A stretch of DNA of 64,000 nucleotides from CBDCVD01 sp965224015 (GTDB lineage: Bacteria; Pseudomonadota; Alphaproteobacteria; Rhizobiales; CBDCVD01). The first letter of the stretch is position 1. Every line of letters begins with the position of its first letter. Shown in pieces: positions 15,973 to 25,467 of this stretch. The DNA is taken from positions 248,001 to 312,000 of the forward strand of contig OZ245032.1 of NCBI GenBank assembly GCA_965224015.1. The letters run 5' to 3'. The notes under the pieces are model-generated. The model saw nothing but the letters and a program-made list of their open reading frames with translations, had not been told where the DNA came from and made no database searches. The position numbers were made by a program, and so were the translations under genes.

Positions 15973-18090
15973 ATGCTTGATAAGTCCGATACATCCCGTT
16001 CTTCCGCCACGTCCAACGCGCAGCCTATTCTTGAGTGCCGCAATCTGTGCATCTCCTATTTTGTGCGCGCCGGCGAGATCCCGGCGGTGGTCGATTTTAA
16101 TCTTAAGCTTATGCCTGGGGAGACCCATGGGATCGTCGGCGAATCCGGGTGTGGCAAGTCGACGGTCGCCCTGGCGATCATGCAATATATGGGAAAGAAC
16201 GGCAAGGTCGTTGATGGCGAGATTTATTTCCAGGGCCGCGACATGCGCACCATGTCGCAAGAGGAGTTACGCGAAATTCGCGGCTCGGCCATCTCCATGG
16301 TCTACCAGGAGCCCATGGCATCCCTCAACCCGTCGATGAAAATCGGAGAACAGCTGGCCGAAGTTCCCATTTATCACGACGGCGCATCGGAAGCAGAGGC
16401 GCTGCAACGGGCCGAGGAGATGATCGCCAATGTGCGCCTGCCGGAGCCGCGGCGCATTATGAACTCCTATCCCCACCAGATATCCGGCGGCCAGCAGCAA
16501 CGGGTAGTGATCGCCATGGCGCTCTTGTCGAACCCGAAGCTTTTGCTGCTTGATGAGCCAACGACGGCGCTCGACGTGACAGTGGAGGCGGGGATTGTCG
16601 AATTGATCAACGATATTGCGGCAAAGTTCGGCACTTCAATGATTTATATTTCCCACAATCTGGGGCTTATTCTGGAGACCTGCGACCGGATTACGGTCAT
16701 GTATTCGGGAGAGGCTGTTGAGGTGGGGGCCGTTGATACCGTGTTCAACGACATGCGCCACCCCTATACGCGGGGGTTGATGTCGTCTATTCCGCTTCCC
16801 GGTGCCGACAAGAACGCACGGCCTTTGATGCCGATCCGGGGGCAATTGCCGCTGCCGCACCAGCGGCCGGATGGGTGTTACTTTGGTCCCCGGTGCGATT
16901 ATTTTGAAGCCGGGCGCTGTGACCAGGGCCTGCTGCCCATGCAGGAAGTCTCCGGCGGCAGCCGCCATTTTACCCGCTGTGTGCGCCATGACGAGATCGA
17001 TTGGTCGCAGCATATTATCAAGGGTGACGGGCGTGAGCCGGTGACGCCGGGAGATGTGGTGCTGCGCGTCGATGGGCTTTGCAAACACTACGAGATTGAG
17101 AGTGGCGGGTTGTTTCTGTCCGGCGAGAAAAAGACCGTCAAGGCCAACGAGGGCCTTGATTTTACCTGCCATGAAGCGGAAACAGTGGCCATTGTTGGCG
17201 AGTCAGGATGCGGCAAATCCACCTTCGCCAAAGTGTTGATGGGGTTGGAAGACCCCACCGAGGGGGCCGTTTATCTAGACGATCTGGAATTGTCCGAACT
17301 TGCCGTTGATGAGCGCGACGGCGGGACCATTTCACGTTTGCAGATGGTGTTCCAGAACCCGTTTGACACGTTGAACCCGAGCCATACGGTTGGCTCGCAA
17401 ATCGCCCGGGTGATCCGCAAGTTTGGCGCCGAGACGGACCCGGAAAAAGTCAAAAATCGGGTGAACGAGTTGCTCGACATTGTCAAGCTGCCACGGGATT
17501 TCGCCAAACGTCGGCCGCGGCAATTGTCGGGGGGACAAAAGCAGCGGGTGGGCATTGCGCGCGCTTTCGCGGGCAATCCGGATGTGGTGATTGCCGACGA
17601 GCCGGTATCAGCGCTTGATGTGTCAGTGCAGGCGGCGGTGACGGGCCTCTTGATGGACATCCAGGCGGAGCACCGCACCACATTGCTGTTTATCAGTCAC
17701 GACCTGTCGGTTGTGCGTTATTTGGCGGATCGCATTGTGGTGATGTACCTGGGACAGATCATGGAACAGGGCAAGACAGAGGATATTTTCGCGCCCCCCT
17801 ACCACCCCTATACGGAGGCCCTGCTGTCGGCGGTCCCTATTGCCGACACGTCGGTTGAAAAGCGCAAAGTCGTGCTCACGGGCGAAATCCCCAGCGCCAG
17901 CAATCCGCCCAAGGGGTGTCCGTTTTCAACCCGCTGCCAGTATATGATCGACGGGACTTGTAATGTCGAAGCCCCGCCTGTCAAACAGATGGCTGACGGG
18001 CATTTTATTGCATGCCATTTGGACGAAGACCATTTGAGAAAAATGGAGCCCGTGATTGTTGTAGAACCCGATGCGCAAACCGCAGCGTAG
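15973..18090 (+). CDS. Fused double ABC ATPase, DppD-DppF type
   Basis: One polypeptide carries both ATPase halves of the importer. The first domain has Walker A GESGCGKST near residue 55 and signature ISGGQQQRV. The second has Walker A GESGCGKST near 408 and LSGGQKQRV. Each is followed by the Cys-containing oligopeptide-transporter tail: GCYFGPRCDYFEAGRC, then GCPFSTRCQYMIDGTC, which in this family can hold an Fe-S cluster. ATG 15973 is preferred to TTG 15967 because AAAGGA at 15961-15966 then has normal spacing. The product is 705 aa. Confidence 0.93.
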   Translation: MLDKSDTSRSSATSNAQPILECRNLCISYFVRAGEIPAVVDFNLKLMPGETHGIVGESGCGKSTVALAIMQYMGKNGKVVDGEIYFQGRDMRTMSQEELREIRGSAISMVYQEPMASLNPSMKIGEQLAEVPIYHDGASEAEALQRAEEMIANVRLPEPRRIMNSYPHQISGGQQQRVVIAMALLSNPKLLLLDEPTTALDVTVEAGIVELINDIAAKFGTSMIYISHNLGLILETCDRITVMYSGEAVEVGAVDTVFNDMRHPYTRGLMSSIPLPGADKNARPLMPIRGQLPLPHQRPDGCYFGPRCDYFEAGRCDQGLLPMQEVSGGSRHFTRCVRHDEIDWSQHIIKGDGREPVTPGDVVLRVDGLCKHYEIESGGLFLSGEKKTVKANEGLDFTCHEAETVAIVGESGCGKSTFAKVLMGLEDPTEGAVYLDDLELSELAVDERDGGTISRLQMVFQNPFDTLNPSHTVGSQIARVIRKFGAETDPEKVKNRVNELLDIVKLPRDFAKRRPRQLSGGQKQRVGIARAFAGNPDVVIADEPVSALDVSVQAAVTGLLMDIQAEHRTTLLFISHDLSVVRYLADRIVVMYLGQIMEQGKTEDIFAPPYHPYTEALLSAVPIADTSVEKRKVVLTGEIPSASNPPKGCPFSTRCQYMIDGTCNVEAPPVKQMADGHFIACHLDEDHLRKMEPVIVVEPDAQTAA

Positions 18091-18383
18091 ATTGCGGGCG
18101 GGACGTGAGGGGGTGAGGGGGGCTATGGCAGGCTCCAGGCGATGAAATTCTGGTTACGCCTTCAGGAGCCAGGAGCCTGAATTCATCAAAGTCCCCCGTT
18201 GACGCCAGTGACCCCAATCCTTTCGCTCTTAACCGGTTGCGCCATAAGGCGCGATGCCATCACGTCGATTATGTCTGCAACGTCTGCAACGTCTGCAACG
18301 TCTGCAACCTTGGGCCTTGCTATTCTCAGGGCCAGGGCCTAAAGACAGATCAGCTGAGGGCAACAAGTGGCCAGGGAACCTGC
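18091..18383. other. Intergenic region before purM
   Basis: No gene seen. A possible imperfect hairpin, GGCTCC.AGGCG (18131-18141) with CGCC.TTCAGGAGCC (18157-18170), could end the transporter transcript. A 9-bp repeat array follows. An open frame runs through into purM, but its extra N-terminus is repeat-encoded and not family-like. Confidence 0.45.
18273..18308 (+). repeat. Four tandem copies of GTCTGCAAC
   Basis: Exact 9-bp units at 18273, 18282, 18291 and 18300, in the leader of purM. Being a multiple of three, changes in copy number would not shift a frame. Confidence 0.9.
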
Positions 18384-19490
18384 ATGACGATTACAAACGA
18401 AAGAGCGAGCGTATCGGATATGCGCCCTTCGTCTGCTTATCGCGAAGCGGGGGTTGACGTGGCTGCCGGCAATGCTTTTGTCGAGATGATCGGCCCCTTG
18501 GTGGCTGCAACCGACCGGGCTGGTGTGGTGGGACGTATCGGCGGGTTTGCCGGGGCTTTTGACCCGCGCGCTGCAGGGTTTTCCGATCCCATTCTGTTCG
18601 CCGCCACCGATGGGGTTGGCACCAAAGTGAAAGTTGCCGTTGCCACCGGGCGGCACGATACGATCGGCATTGACCTGGTAGCCATGTGCGTCAATGATCT
18701 TGTGGTGCATGGGGCGACACCTTTGTTTTTCCTTGATTATTTCGCAACACCCAAATTGGATCCAGCGATTGCCATTGATATTGTCGCGGGTATTGCTGAC
18801 GGATGTGGTCAGGCTGGATGTGCGCTTTTGGGTGGCGAGACCGCGGAAATGCCCGGCCTTTATGCCCCCGGCGACTATGATCTGGCCGGATTTGCGGTAG
18901 GCGCGGCGGAGCGCAGAAGCGTACTGCCGCGCGCTGATATCGCACCTGGAGACGCTGTGCTTGGCCTGGCCGCATCGGGTCTGCACGCTAACGGCTTTTC
19001 CCTGGTACGCAAAATCGTCAAGACCACTGGTTTAGCCTATGAGGCTTCCGCACCCTTTGCGCCGCATATATCTCTTGGCGAGGCTCTCGTCACGCCAACC
19101 CGCATTTATGTAAAGTCCCTGCTGGACGCGCAAGACTATACGAACGGCATCAAGGCACTAGCCCATATTACGGGAGGGGGCTTGGGCGAGAATATTTCCC
19201 GCGTTCTGCCCCAGGACCTGGCGGTCACAATTAATCTCGATGTGATCCCCGTTCCACCGGTCATGGCATGGCTGGCGGAAAAAGCCAGCCTCAATCAAAA
19301 CGATCTTATCAGTACCTTTAATTGCGGCATCGGGATGGTTGTGATCGCCAGTACTGAGGATATTCAGGCGATTCAGTCTCGCCTTGAGGCGAACGGTGAA
19401 ACCTGTGTACCATTGGGCACCGTGCACAGGCGCGAGAGCGCGGGCACTCCGGCTGTATTTAACAGGGGACGGTTGCCGTTGTGGGGATGA
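18384..19490 (+). CDS. purM: Phosphoribosylformylglycinamidine cyclo-ligase
   Basis: AIR synthetase closes the imidazole ring in step five of purine synthesis. Family landmarks: SAYREAGVDVAAGN at the N-terminus, FAATDGVGTK (ATP binding), CVNDLVVHGATPLFFLDYFA, and the GGETAEMPGLY motif. Length from ATG 18384 is 368 aa, which is standard, whereas the upstream in-frame ATG 18237 would add 49 repeat-derived residues including CNVCNVCN. The stop overlaps the purN start (ATGA). Confidence 0.96.
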   Translation: MTITNERASVSDMRPSSAYREAGVDVAAGNAFVEMIGPLVAATDRAGVVGRIGGFAGAFDPRAAGFSDPILFAATDGVGTKVKVAVATGRHDTIGIDLVAMCVNDLVVHGATPLFFLDYFATPKLDPAIAIDIVAGIADGCGQAGCALLGGETAEMPGLYAPGDYDLAGFAVGAAERRSVLPRADIAPGDAVLGLAASGLHANGFSLVRKIVKTTGLAYEASAPFAPHISLGEALVTPTRIYVKSLLDAQDYTNGIKALAHITGGGLGENISRVLPQDLAVTINLDVIPVPPVMAWLAEKASLNQNDLISTFNCGIGMVVIASTEDIQAIQSRLEANGETCVPLGTVHRRESAGTPAVFNRGRLPLWG

Positions 19491-20164
19491 TAGAGCCGCG
19501 AAAAAAAACAGCGATTCTGATTTCCGGGCGGGGCTCGAACATGAAAGCGTTGATTGAGGCGGCCAAAGACTCCCGCTATCCTGCAGATATTGCTTTGGTG
19601 ATCTCCAACAAGGCGGATGCCGCAGGGCTTGCTTACGCGCAACAGGCTGGGATAGAAACCCTCGTTATTGATCACAGGGGTTATGATACGAGAGCTGATT
19701 TTGAGGCGGAAATCCATCGGGCTCTAAAAAGACACGCCATAGAGCTGGTTTGCCTTGCCGGATTTATGCGCGTTTTGTCCTCGTGGTTGGTCACCCGTTG
19801 GCGTGGCAGGATGATCAATATCCACCCCTCGCTTCTTCCGGCTCTGAAAGGACTGGATACCCACGCGCGCGCCCTGGCTCTGGCGATCAAAATCCATGGT
19901 TGCACGGTGCACTTTGTCGAAACCGACGTGGATTCCGGGCCCATACTCATGCAGGGTGCGGTGCCGGTGCTGCCTGGCGATACGGTGGAGGCGTTGGCGG
20001 CGCGGGTTTTGCGCATGGAACATATCATCTACCCGCGCGCCCTGGCGCACGTTGCACGCGCTACGAGCCCGGCATCGGCATATCAAAAGTCTGACAAAAT
20101 AAATTGTTTTGGTATCGTAGTTGGGGCGGGCGGTGATGAGATCATCGCATTGGCCGATGAATAA
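19487..20164 (+). CDS. purN: Phosphoribosylglycinamide formyltransferase
   Basis: GAR transformylase, folate-dependent, step three of purine synthesis. ILISGRGSNMKALIEAA at the N-terminus, the catalytic block INIHPSLLPALKGLDTHARAL and the VDSGPILMQGAVPV segment are diagnostic. ATG 19487 overlaps the purM stop; a GTG at 19481 is also possible. At 225 aa it is slightly long, with an atypical C-terminal tail of about 25 residues after the Rossmann core. The stop lies at the edge of a family C repeat. Confidence 0.95.
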   Translation: MIEPRKKTAILISGRGSNMKALIEAAKDSRYPADIALVISNKADAAGLAYAQQAGIETLVIDHRGYDTRADFEAEIHRALKRHAIELVCLAGFMRVLSSWLVTRWRGRMINIHPSLLPALKGLDTHARALALAIKIHGCTVHFVETDVDSGPILMQGAVPVLPGDTVEALAARVLRMEHIIYPRALAHVARATSPASAYQKSDKINCFGIVVGAGGDEIIALADE

Positions 20165-20280
20165 TACCAGCGGTATTGGCTTTATAGACACGCCGACTGG
20201 TGTACCGCCTTGATAACATACCTCTTTGACGCTAATCCATGAGTCATTGGTAAGGACCCTTGGTATAATACCATGGGTCC
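20164..20280 (+). repeat. Family C repeat, half-length copy
   Basis: Begins TACCAGCGGTATTGGCTTTA and runs to about 20258; a short inverted repeat GGACCCTTGGTAT / ATACCATGGGTCC (one mismatch) follows at its end. It matches the left half of the 212-bp palindrome at 44709-44920. It fills most of the gap between purN and the SDR gene. Confidence 0.85.
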
Positions 20281-20337
20281 TCAAGGTCTCATGGTATAAT
20301 CTTGTTAAGAGCAAAGATACGAGGAGAGGTACAGTAT

Positions 20338-21021
20338 ATGACTGAGCGGGTTCTTCTGATTACCGGCGCGTCCTCGGGTATCGGGGCGGCGACGGCGCGA
20401 ATGGCAAGCGAAAGAAATATTCGGCTTGCGCTGGCGGCGCGCTCACGTGACAAACTCGCGGAGCTTTGCGAAGAGCTTGGAGGCCCGGACAAGGCGCTGG
20501 CGATTGAGGCGGATGTAACCGATGCCGATAGCCAAAAAGTGATGGTCGAGATGGCGCTGGACCATTTTGGCCGCCTTGATATTGTTTTTGCCAACGCGGG
20601 GATCGGGTCAAATCCGGGAGGATTTTCCGGCGCAGACCCGGAGCATTGGCGGCAAATGATCCTGACCAATGTTTGGGGGGTGGCGGTCACCTTGCGCTAT
20701 TGCCTGGCGGCAATCAAACAGTCCAAGGGCCACGTGATCCTGACCGGCTCGCGCGCCGGGCGGTATATTATTCCCGGTTCGGTCTATGGGGCCAGCAAAT
20801 GGGCGGTCACGGGTATCGCCTATAATTTGCGCGCCGAACTGCAGGGAACGGGCGTGCGCGTCACCCTGCTTGAACCCGGCCTGACCGACACACCATTTTT
20901 TGCTGAGGCAAAACCCATGGGCCTTAAGGCTGAAGATATAGCGCGCGCGGTTATGTATGCAATAGACCAGCCACCAAGTGTGGATGTGCACGAACTCATG
21001 GTGTTGCCGACCGACGTTTGA
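20338..21021 (+). CDS. Short-chain dehydrogenase/reductase
   Basis: An NAD(P)-dependent oxidoreductase of the classical SDR family with unknown substrate. TGASSGIG (cofactor binding) is at residues 9-16, the NAG motif in FANAGIG, and the active-site SVYGASKWAVTG with the Tyr-x3-Lys pair. ATG 20338, after GAGGAGAGG at 20321-20329, is clearly better than the upstream in-frame start, giving 227 aa. It converges on uppP. Confidence 0.9.
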   Translation: MTERVLLITGASSGIGAATARMASERNIRLALAARSRDKLAELCEELGGPDKALAIEADVTDADSQKVMVEMALDHFGRLDIVFANAGIGSNPGGFSGADPEHWRQMILTNVWGVAVTLRYCLAAIKQSKGHVILTGSRAGRYIIPGSVYGASKWAVTGIAYNLRAELQGTGVRVTLLEPGLTDTPFFAEAKPMGLKAEDIARAVMYAIDQPPSVDVHELMVLPTDV

Positions 21022-21027
21022 GACAGA

Positions 21028-21037
21028 ACATGCTCTA
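21028..21037 (-). repeat. Family A repeat remnant at uppP stop
   Basis: On the minus strand reads TAGAGCATGT, one base from the family A end TAGAGCGTGT. The uppP stop is its terminal TAG. Confidence 0.55.
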
Positions 21038-21844
21038 GCCAGTGAACCACAACCCGGCGAGACCAGCCATGCCGACCCCGATGCGCCACCATGCAAAGGC
21101 CGCAAAACCGTGGGTAGAGACAAAGTCCAGCAACCGGCGAACAACGAACACACCCGCCAAAAAAGCAGCCGTAAACCCAACCGCAATCAGGCCCATATCA
21201 TCAGCCGATAGGCTATCGCGATTTTTGTAGAGGTCAAAAACAAACGCGCCAAGCATGGTCGGCATGGCGAGAAAAAACGAAAATTCGGCCGCCGATCGCT
21301 TGTCCGCGCCCATCACTAGAGCGCCAACAATTGTTGCGCCTGATCGCGATACTCCCGGTACCATCGCTAAAACCTGAAACAGGCCGATTTTCAGACACAA
21401 GGGCAAAGGGTAAGCCATGGCATCATGAAAACGCGGTACAAGAGCCATTCGGTCCACCCACAACAGGATAACACCACCCGCAATCAATGTGACACAGATG
21501 AGCAACGGCGCCTCAAACAGAACCTGCTTGATGAGCCCGTGCGCTATCACTCCCACGACAGCTGCCGGCAGGAACGCCACCACGATGCCAATAATAAAAC
21601 GCCACGCTGAAGGCTCACCCGCAATAGCGCGGCGTGCGACCCGAAAAAGTCTTTGAAAATAAACCAGAACGATCGCCACAATAGCGCCGAGTTGGATAAG
21701 GATTTCGAACGCCTTTCCCGTGCTTTCAAACCCAAGGAAATGACCGGCCAGCAGGATATGTCCCGTCGATGAAACCGGGATAAATTCCGTCAGTCCTTCA
21801 AGCAGGCCCAAAAGAATGGCAACAAGCGTCAGGTCAGCTGTCAT
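21035..21844 (-). CDS. uppP: Undecaprenyl-diphosphatase (BacA/UppP)
   Basis: An integral-membrane phosphatase that recycles the lipid carrier for peptidoglycan synthesis; overexpression is known to give bacitracin resistance. EGLTEFIPVSSTGH near residue 14 and the second-half PGVSRSGAT motif are the catalytic signatures. Hydrophobic segments occupy most of the 269 aa, a normal size. Confidence 0.96.
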   Translation of the reverse strand: MTADLTLVAILLGLLEGLTEFIPVSSTGHILLAGHFLGFESTGKAFEILIQLGAIVAIVLVYFQRLFRVARRAIAGEPSAWRFIIGIVVAFLPAAVVGVIAHGLIKQVLFEAPLLICVTLIAGGVILLWVDRMALVPRFHDAMAYPLPLCLKIGLFQVLAMVPGVSRSGATIVGALVMGADKRSAAEFSFFLAMPTMLGAFVFDLYKNRDSLSADDMGLIAVGFTAAFLAGVFVVRRLLDFVSTHGFAAFAWWRIGVGMAGLAGLWFTG

Positions 21845-22267
21845 GGGGCCACCAACAAGGGGCTCTCATTGTTTTGCCATGACGGCACGAATCGATCATG
21901 ATATGTTCCTGTTGCGCGAATAAACCTGATGGTGTTTGTAGCGGCGAGGGACTTTATTCTGTTAAGCCGTGGCTATAGGAGATGCGTTTAACTGGAATCA
22001 TGAGGATTCCGTATTTTTTCGCATTTTGCCGTGGATTACAAGGCTATCAGCTTTATGCGTTTAGCTGTGCCGCGCACAAAATGGGTGCAGCTGATCATCT
22101 CTACTTACGGGCATGCCAGGCCGTCAATAGACGGCTCCAGCCAACCCCATGTTGATTTAAATCCATATGTGGGCATGGCGCGTATGATAAAGGCAAAGGA
22201 TCATCGCGCCTTTGCCGTAATGGAGATAATGATTGTTTATCTCGCGGATAAGGGATATCGCTGACAT
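21845..22267. other. Intergenic region holding a family B repeat
   Basis: Divergent promoter space between uppP and the GST gene. The middle is a repeat copy. A 77-codon open frame at 22031-22264 is largely repeat sequence and shows no protein family features. Confidence 0.5.
21983..22095 (+). repeat. Family B repeat, diverged copy
   Basis: Shares with 32824-32964 the order GCGTTTA, TGGAATCATG, GCATTTTGC, ATCAGCTTTAT, CGTTTAG, CAAAATGGGT, with several substitutions between. Confidence 0.65.
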
Positions 22268-22969
22268 ATGCTACGCCTGTTTCACTTTGTGCTGTGCCCC
22301 TATTCGCGCTTTATCCGCATTGCCCTTGGGGAGTACGATACAGAGCCTGCCTTGATCGAACAATTGCCGTGGCAAAGAAACGACGATTTTCTCATGCTCA
22401 ACCCTTCAGGCGGTTTACCCGTTCTGATTGATGATGGACACGAGGACACACCCGTGTGTGGTCCAGGTCCGATTGCCGAGTTTCTCGATGAACGGTTGGG
22501 CAAAACAATGACCGACTGGCGATTGTTGCCTGAAGATCCTTTCGAGCGCGCTGAGGTTCGCAGGCTAATGGACTGGTTTCATACCAAGCTGGGCTCCGAG
22601 GTCACCGATTACCTGCTTGAAGAAAAGGTATACAAGCGTTTTCGTGATCGCGCTGCAGGAAAAAGCGCCTCTCCCGATTCTGCCGTTATCCGCGCTGCCC
22701 GCGCCAATATCCGTTATCATATGCACTATATTGGGCATTTGACCGATAACCGCCGCTGGATGGCCGGGGCGCAACTGACCTATGCGGACCTGGCTGCGGC
22801 GGCGCATGTTTCGTGTCTGGACTATTTGGGGGAAATCCCCTGGGAAGAGGATGCCGCGGCGCGCCTGTGGTATTCACGGTTAAAATCACGCCCCTCCATG
22901 CGCCCTCTGTTGGCAGAACGCTTGCAGGGTGTACCGCCGGCGGATAGCTATGCCGATCTTGATTTTTGA
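22268..22969 (+). CDS. Glutathione S-transferase family protein
   Basis: Cytosolic GST fold. The N-terminal thioredoxin-like half starts LRLFHFVLCPYSRFIRIAL, with CPYSR at the glutathione-site position, followed by the cis-Pro region GGLPVLID and the SNAIL-equivalent GPIAEFLDERLG. The C-terminal half is helical. 233 aa is normal. The substrate is unknown. It lies 42 bases upstream of queG on the same strand, so the two may be cotranscribed. Confidence 0.88.
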   Translation: MLRLFHFVLCPYSRFIRIALGEYDTEPALIEQLPWQRNDDFLMLNPSGGLPVLIDDGHEDTPVCGPGPIAEFLDERLGKTMTDWRLLPEDPFERAEVRRLMDWFHTKLGSEVTDYLLEEKVYKRFRDRAAGKSASPDSAVIRAARANIRYHMHYIGHLTDNRRWMAGAQLTYADLAAAAHVSCLDYLGEIPWEEDAAARLWYSRLKSRPSMRPLLAERLQGVPPADSYADLDF

Positions 22970-23011
22970 CGACGACCTGCGCGGCGCCTTATTGCCAAAT
23001 GGCGCTTCGCC

Positions 23012-24187
23012 ATGAGCAGCCGGCGCGCCGCGGCGATGCATTTGCGTGACTTTATACGTTCTGAAGCCATCGGTGCGGGTTTTGATACGGTTCACGTTGC
23101 GTCCCTTGATGCGACAATTGATTATCAAAAGCCCCTGGACGCGTTTCTCGCAGCTCGTTACCACGGTGATATGCATTGGCTGGCGCGCGATCCACACATC
23201 CGAGGGGCCCCCGTCCGTCTGTGGCGCAAGGCGCGCAGCGCCCTTGTTCTGGGCATGAACTACGGTCCCAACGAGCAGGACGATCCTCTCATCAGCCTGG
23301 ATAAGCCGCACCAGGGTACAATCGCGCTCTATGCCAGACGGCGCGATTATCACGACGTGATCAAGAAAAAGCTAAAGAGTGTTGCGCGCAAGCTCATTGC
23401 CAGGGCGGGCGGCGAGGTGAAGGTCTTTGTAGACACCGCACCGGTTATGGAAAAGCCTCTCGCCCAGCATGCTGGCACCGGTTGGCAGGGCAAACACACC
23501 AATCTGGTGTCGCGCCAATTCGGCTCCTGGCTGCTTCTGGGTTCAATTTTCACGACCCTCGATATTGCCCCCGACCAGGCGCATCAGGACCACTGCGGAA
23601 CCTGTCGACGATGCCTGGATATTTGTCCAACAAACGCCTTCCCGGCACCCTATCAACTGGATGCGAGGCGCTGCATTTCGTATTTGACCATTGAGTACAA
23701 GGGGCATATTCCCAGGAACCTGCGTGCGGCCATGGGTAATCGCATCTTTGGTTGTGACGACTGTTTGGCGGTTTGCCCCTGGAACCGGTTCGCCAGTGCG
23801 GCCCGAGAAACCCGCCTTGTCACGCGCACGGATCTGCAAGCGCCTCAATTGCGCGCCCTGTCGCGGCTCACGGATAGTGCCTTTCGCCAGCACTTTGCCC
23901 GAACCCCGATCAAGCGCACCGGGCGAGACCGGTTTGTACGCAATGTTCTGATTGCCATTGGCAATAGCGGCGATGCTGGCGCCATTGCCGATGTTATGGC
24001 GCGTCTTGATGACAAGGCCGATGTGGTGCGGGTCGCCGCCGTGTGGGCCTTAAGCCGATTGGCAAGCCCTCTGGACTGGAAAGCCATGATGTTGCGATAC
24101 TATCCTCACGAAAACGAAGACGCTGTGCGTGCTGAGTGGGAGGCATGTGCAAAATCGCTCCATCAGAATGGTTCTATTAAAACATGA
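23012..24187 (+). CDS. queG: Epoxyqueuosine reductase
   Basis: A cobalamin and Fe-S enzyme that makes queuosine from epoxyqueuosine in the tRNA wobble position. Two 4Fe-4S clusters are indicated by CGTCRRCLDICPTNAF and CDDCLAVCPWNRF. The C-terminal HEAT-like repeat is around ADVMARLDDKADVVRVAAVWALSRL. Length 391 aa. The last codons and stop (GSIKT*) lie inside a family A repeat (24170-24197), so the native C-terminus was replaced by element sequence. Confidence 0.95.
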   Translation: MSSRRAAAMHLRDFIRSEAIGAGFDTVHVASLDATIDYQKPLDAFLAARYHGDMHWLARDPHIRGAPVRLWRKARSALVLGMNYGPNEQDDPLISLDKPHQGTIALYARRRDYHDVIKKKLKSVARKLIARAGGEVKVFVDTAPVMEKPLAQHAGTGWQGKHTNLVSRQFGSWLLLGSIFTTLDIAPDQAHQDHCGTCRRCLDICPTNAFPAPYQLDARRCISYLTIEYKGHIPRNLRAAMGNRIFGCDDCLAVCPWNRFASAARETRLVTRTDLQAPQLRALSRLTDSAFRQHFARTPIKRTGRDRFVRNVLIAIGNSGDAGAIADVMARLDDKADVVRVAAVWALSRLASPLDWKAMMLRYYPHENEDAVRAEWEACAKSLHQNGSIKT

Positions 24188-24197
24188 CACACATCTA
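24170..24197 (-). repeat. Family A repeat between convergent queG and hydrolase
   Basis: On the minus strand it reads TAGATGTGTGTCATG followed by TTTTAATAGAACC. It supplies the queG stop (24185-24187) and the hydrolase stop (24195-24197). Confidence 0.75.
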
Positions 24198-24983
24198 GGG
24201 GCCTTGAGTCGCAAGTCTGTCAAGACACGCCAGTAGGCGACTAATATCCTGCTCACGTGACAGGCGATGATCAGCCCCCTGGATCAGGGTGAGGACCGCA
24301 TCATCGCCAGCCAGGCATTGCATGAGCGCGAGCGCGTGGGTGTGAGGAACATCCTCGTCATCCATTCCCTGAAAAATATGCACCGGATGTCCCACCTCGA
24401 TGGGGGCGTCCATTACCAGATGATGGCGGCCATCCTCTATGAGCTGCCGGGTGATAATATAGGGCTCGTCGGAGTAGGCATTGGGTTGTTCGTAGCGACC
24501 GGCGCGCATAATCTGCTGCCGGATCTCAGGGGAGAACCGCGCCCACATGAGCCGCTCGGTAAAATCCGGCGCCGGTGCGAGCAGGATCATGGCCCGCAGG
24601 CGCTCCCCATCATCGTTGCGACGCAGTTGCCGCGCCAGCAAAAGCGCGATCCAGGCTCCCATGGACGAACCCACAACAATCTGGGGTCCCTGGGTGCAAT
24701 GGACGAACATCCACGCAGCCTCCTCAAGCCAGCGCGAAAGCGTCCCTTGGGTAAAGTCTCCACCAGACTCCCCATGCCCGGAATAGTCAAACCGGGTCAT
24801 TGCCCGTTGGTTAGCCTTTGCCCAACGGTCCAGCGCCTCGACCTTGGTGCCGCGCATGTCGGACTTAAAGCCGCCGAGCCAGAACACCCCGGGCGTACTA
24901 CCCTTGCGGTGCAAATAGGCAATTCGACGCCTATGAGGCAAGGCGCCAACCGTCTCAAACCGGGTATCCTGTTCACTTGTCAT
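24195..24983 (-). CDS. Alpha/beta hydrolase
   Basis: A serine hydrolase of the alpha/beta fold with unknown substrate. The nucleophile elbow is GSSMGAW near residue 106. A candidate acid lies in the MDDEDVPHTHAL segment and the catalytic His in GADHRLSREQD. DYSGHGESGGDF resembles the oxyanion region of acyl-peptide or palmitoyl-thioesterase-like hydrolases. 262 aa. The stop is the terminal TAG of a family A element. Confidence 0.87.
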   Translation of the reverse strand: MTSEQDTRFETVGALPHRRRIAYLHRKGSTPGVFWLGGFKSDMRGTKVEALDRWAKANQRAMTRFDYSGHGESGGDFTQGTLSRWLEEAAWMFVHCTQGPQIVVGSSMGAWIALLLARQLRRNDDGERLRAMILLAPAPDFTERLMWARFSPEIRQQIMRAGRYEQPNAYSDEPYIITRQLIEDGRHHLVMDAPIEVGHPVHIFQGMDDEDVPHTHALALMQCLAGDDAVLTLIQGADHRLSREQDISRLLACLDRLATQGP

Positions 24984-25467
24984 TGGGCCTCCTTAATTCA
25001 CGCAATATGGCCTTTGCGGTTCTGCCCGCGCCAGACATTATACCAGCGGTATTGGCTTTATAGACACGCCGACTGGTGTACGGCCTTGATAACATACCTC
25101 TTTGACGCTAAGCCATGAGTCCTTGTTAAGGACCCTTGGTATTATAACATTTTGGGTTGAGTCCAAACCGCGAAAGAGCTTGAATGGACAATCGGAGCCC
25201 TCAGATCGCAAATGGATACGCAATTTCACTTGACGCGCCGTTTTGCGCGCCCATAATCGCTGTCGCGGCGAGCATACGGCGCACCAGAGCATTTTTTGGT
25301 ATTGTCTGGTTTGCTCGGTTTTCCCGCCTTCCCCGCCTGCTGCCGCCTAATGCCATGCGGTACCGGCGGAGCAAGCGGGCAGGCGAGGGGCAAGACCGGC
25401 AATGCTCTGCAAGGGTTTGGCTCGCGGCGCTTCGTATACCTGAGAACGGGCACTGATCCTAAGTACC
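24984..25467. other. Intergenic region upstream of recN
   Basis: Divergent promoter space, 484 bases, with a family C repeat in the first part. No gene is seen in 25151-25467. A near-match to an alphaproteobacterial LexA box lies just before recN but has one mismatch. bamD, often upstream of recN in this class, is not here. Confidence 0.5.
25039..25150 (+). repeat. Family C repeat, half-length copy
   Basis: Begins ATACCAGCGGTATTGGCTTT and ends near CCCTTGGTATTATAACAT; nearly identical to the copy at 20164. Confidence 0.85.

Noticed and set aside
18237..18383. In-frame N-terminal extension of PurM with Cys-rich CNVCNVCN
   Set aside because: It is the translation of a 9-bp tandem repeat; the family N-terminus begins after ATG 18384.
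22031..22264. 77-codon open frame between uppP and the GST gene
   Set aside because: Most of it is the family B repeat; no RBS and no recognisable protein features.
25444..25458. Possible LexA box (GAAC-N7-GATC) before recN
   Set aside because: One mismatch to GAAC-N7-GAAC and only 10 bases from the start codon; not strong enough to call.
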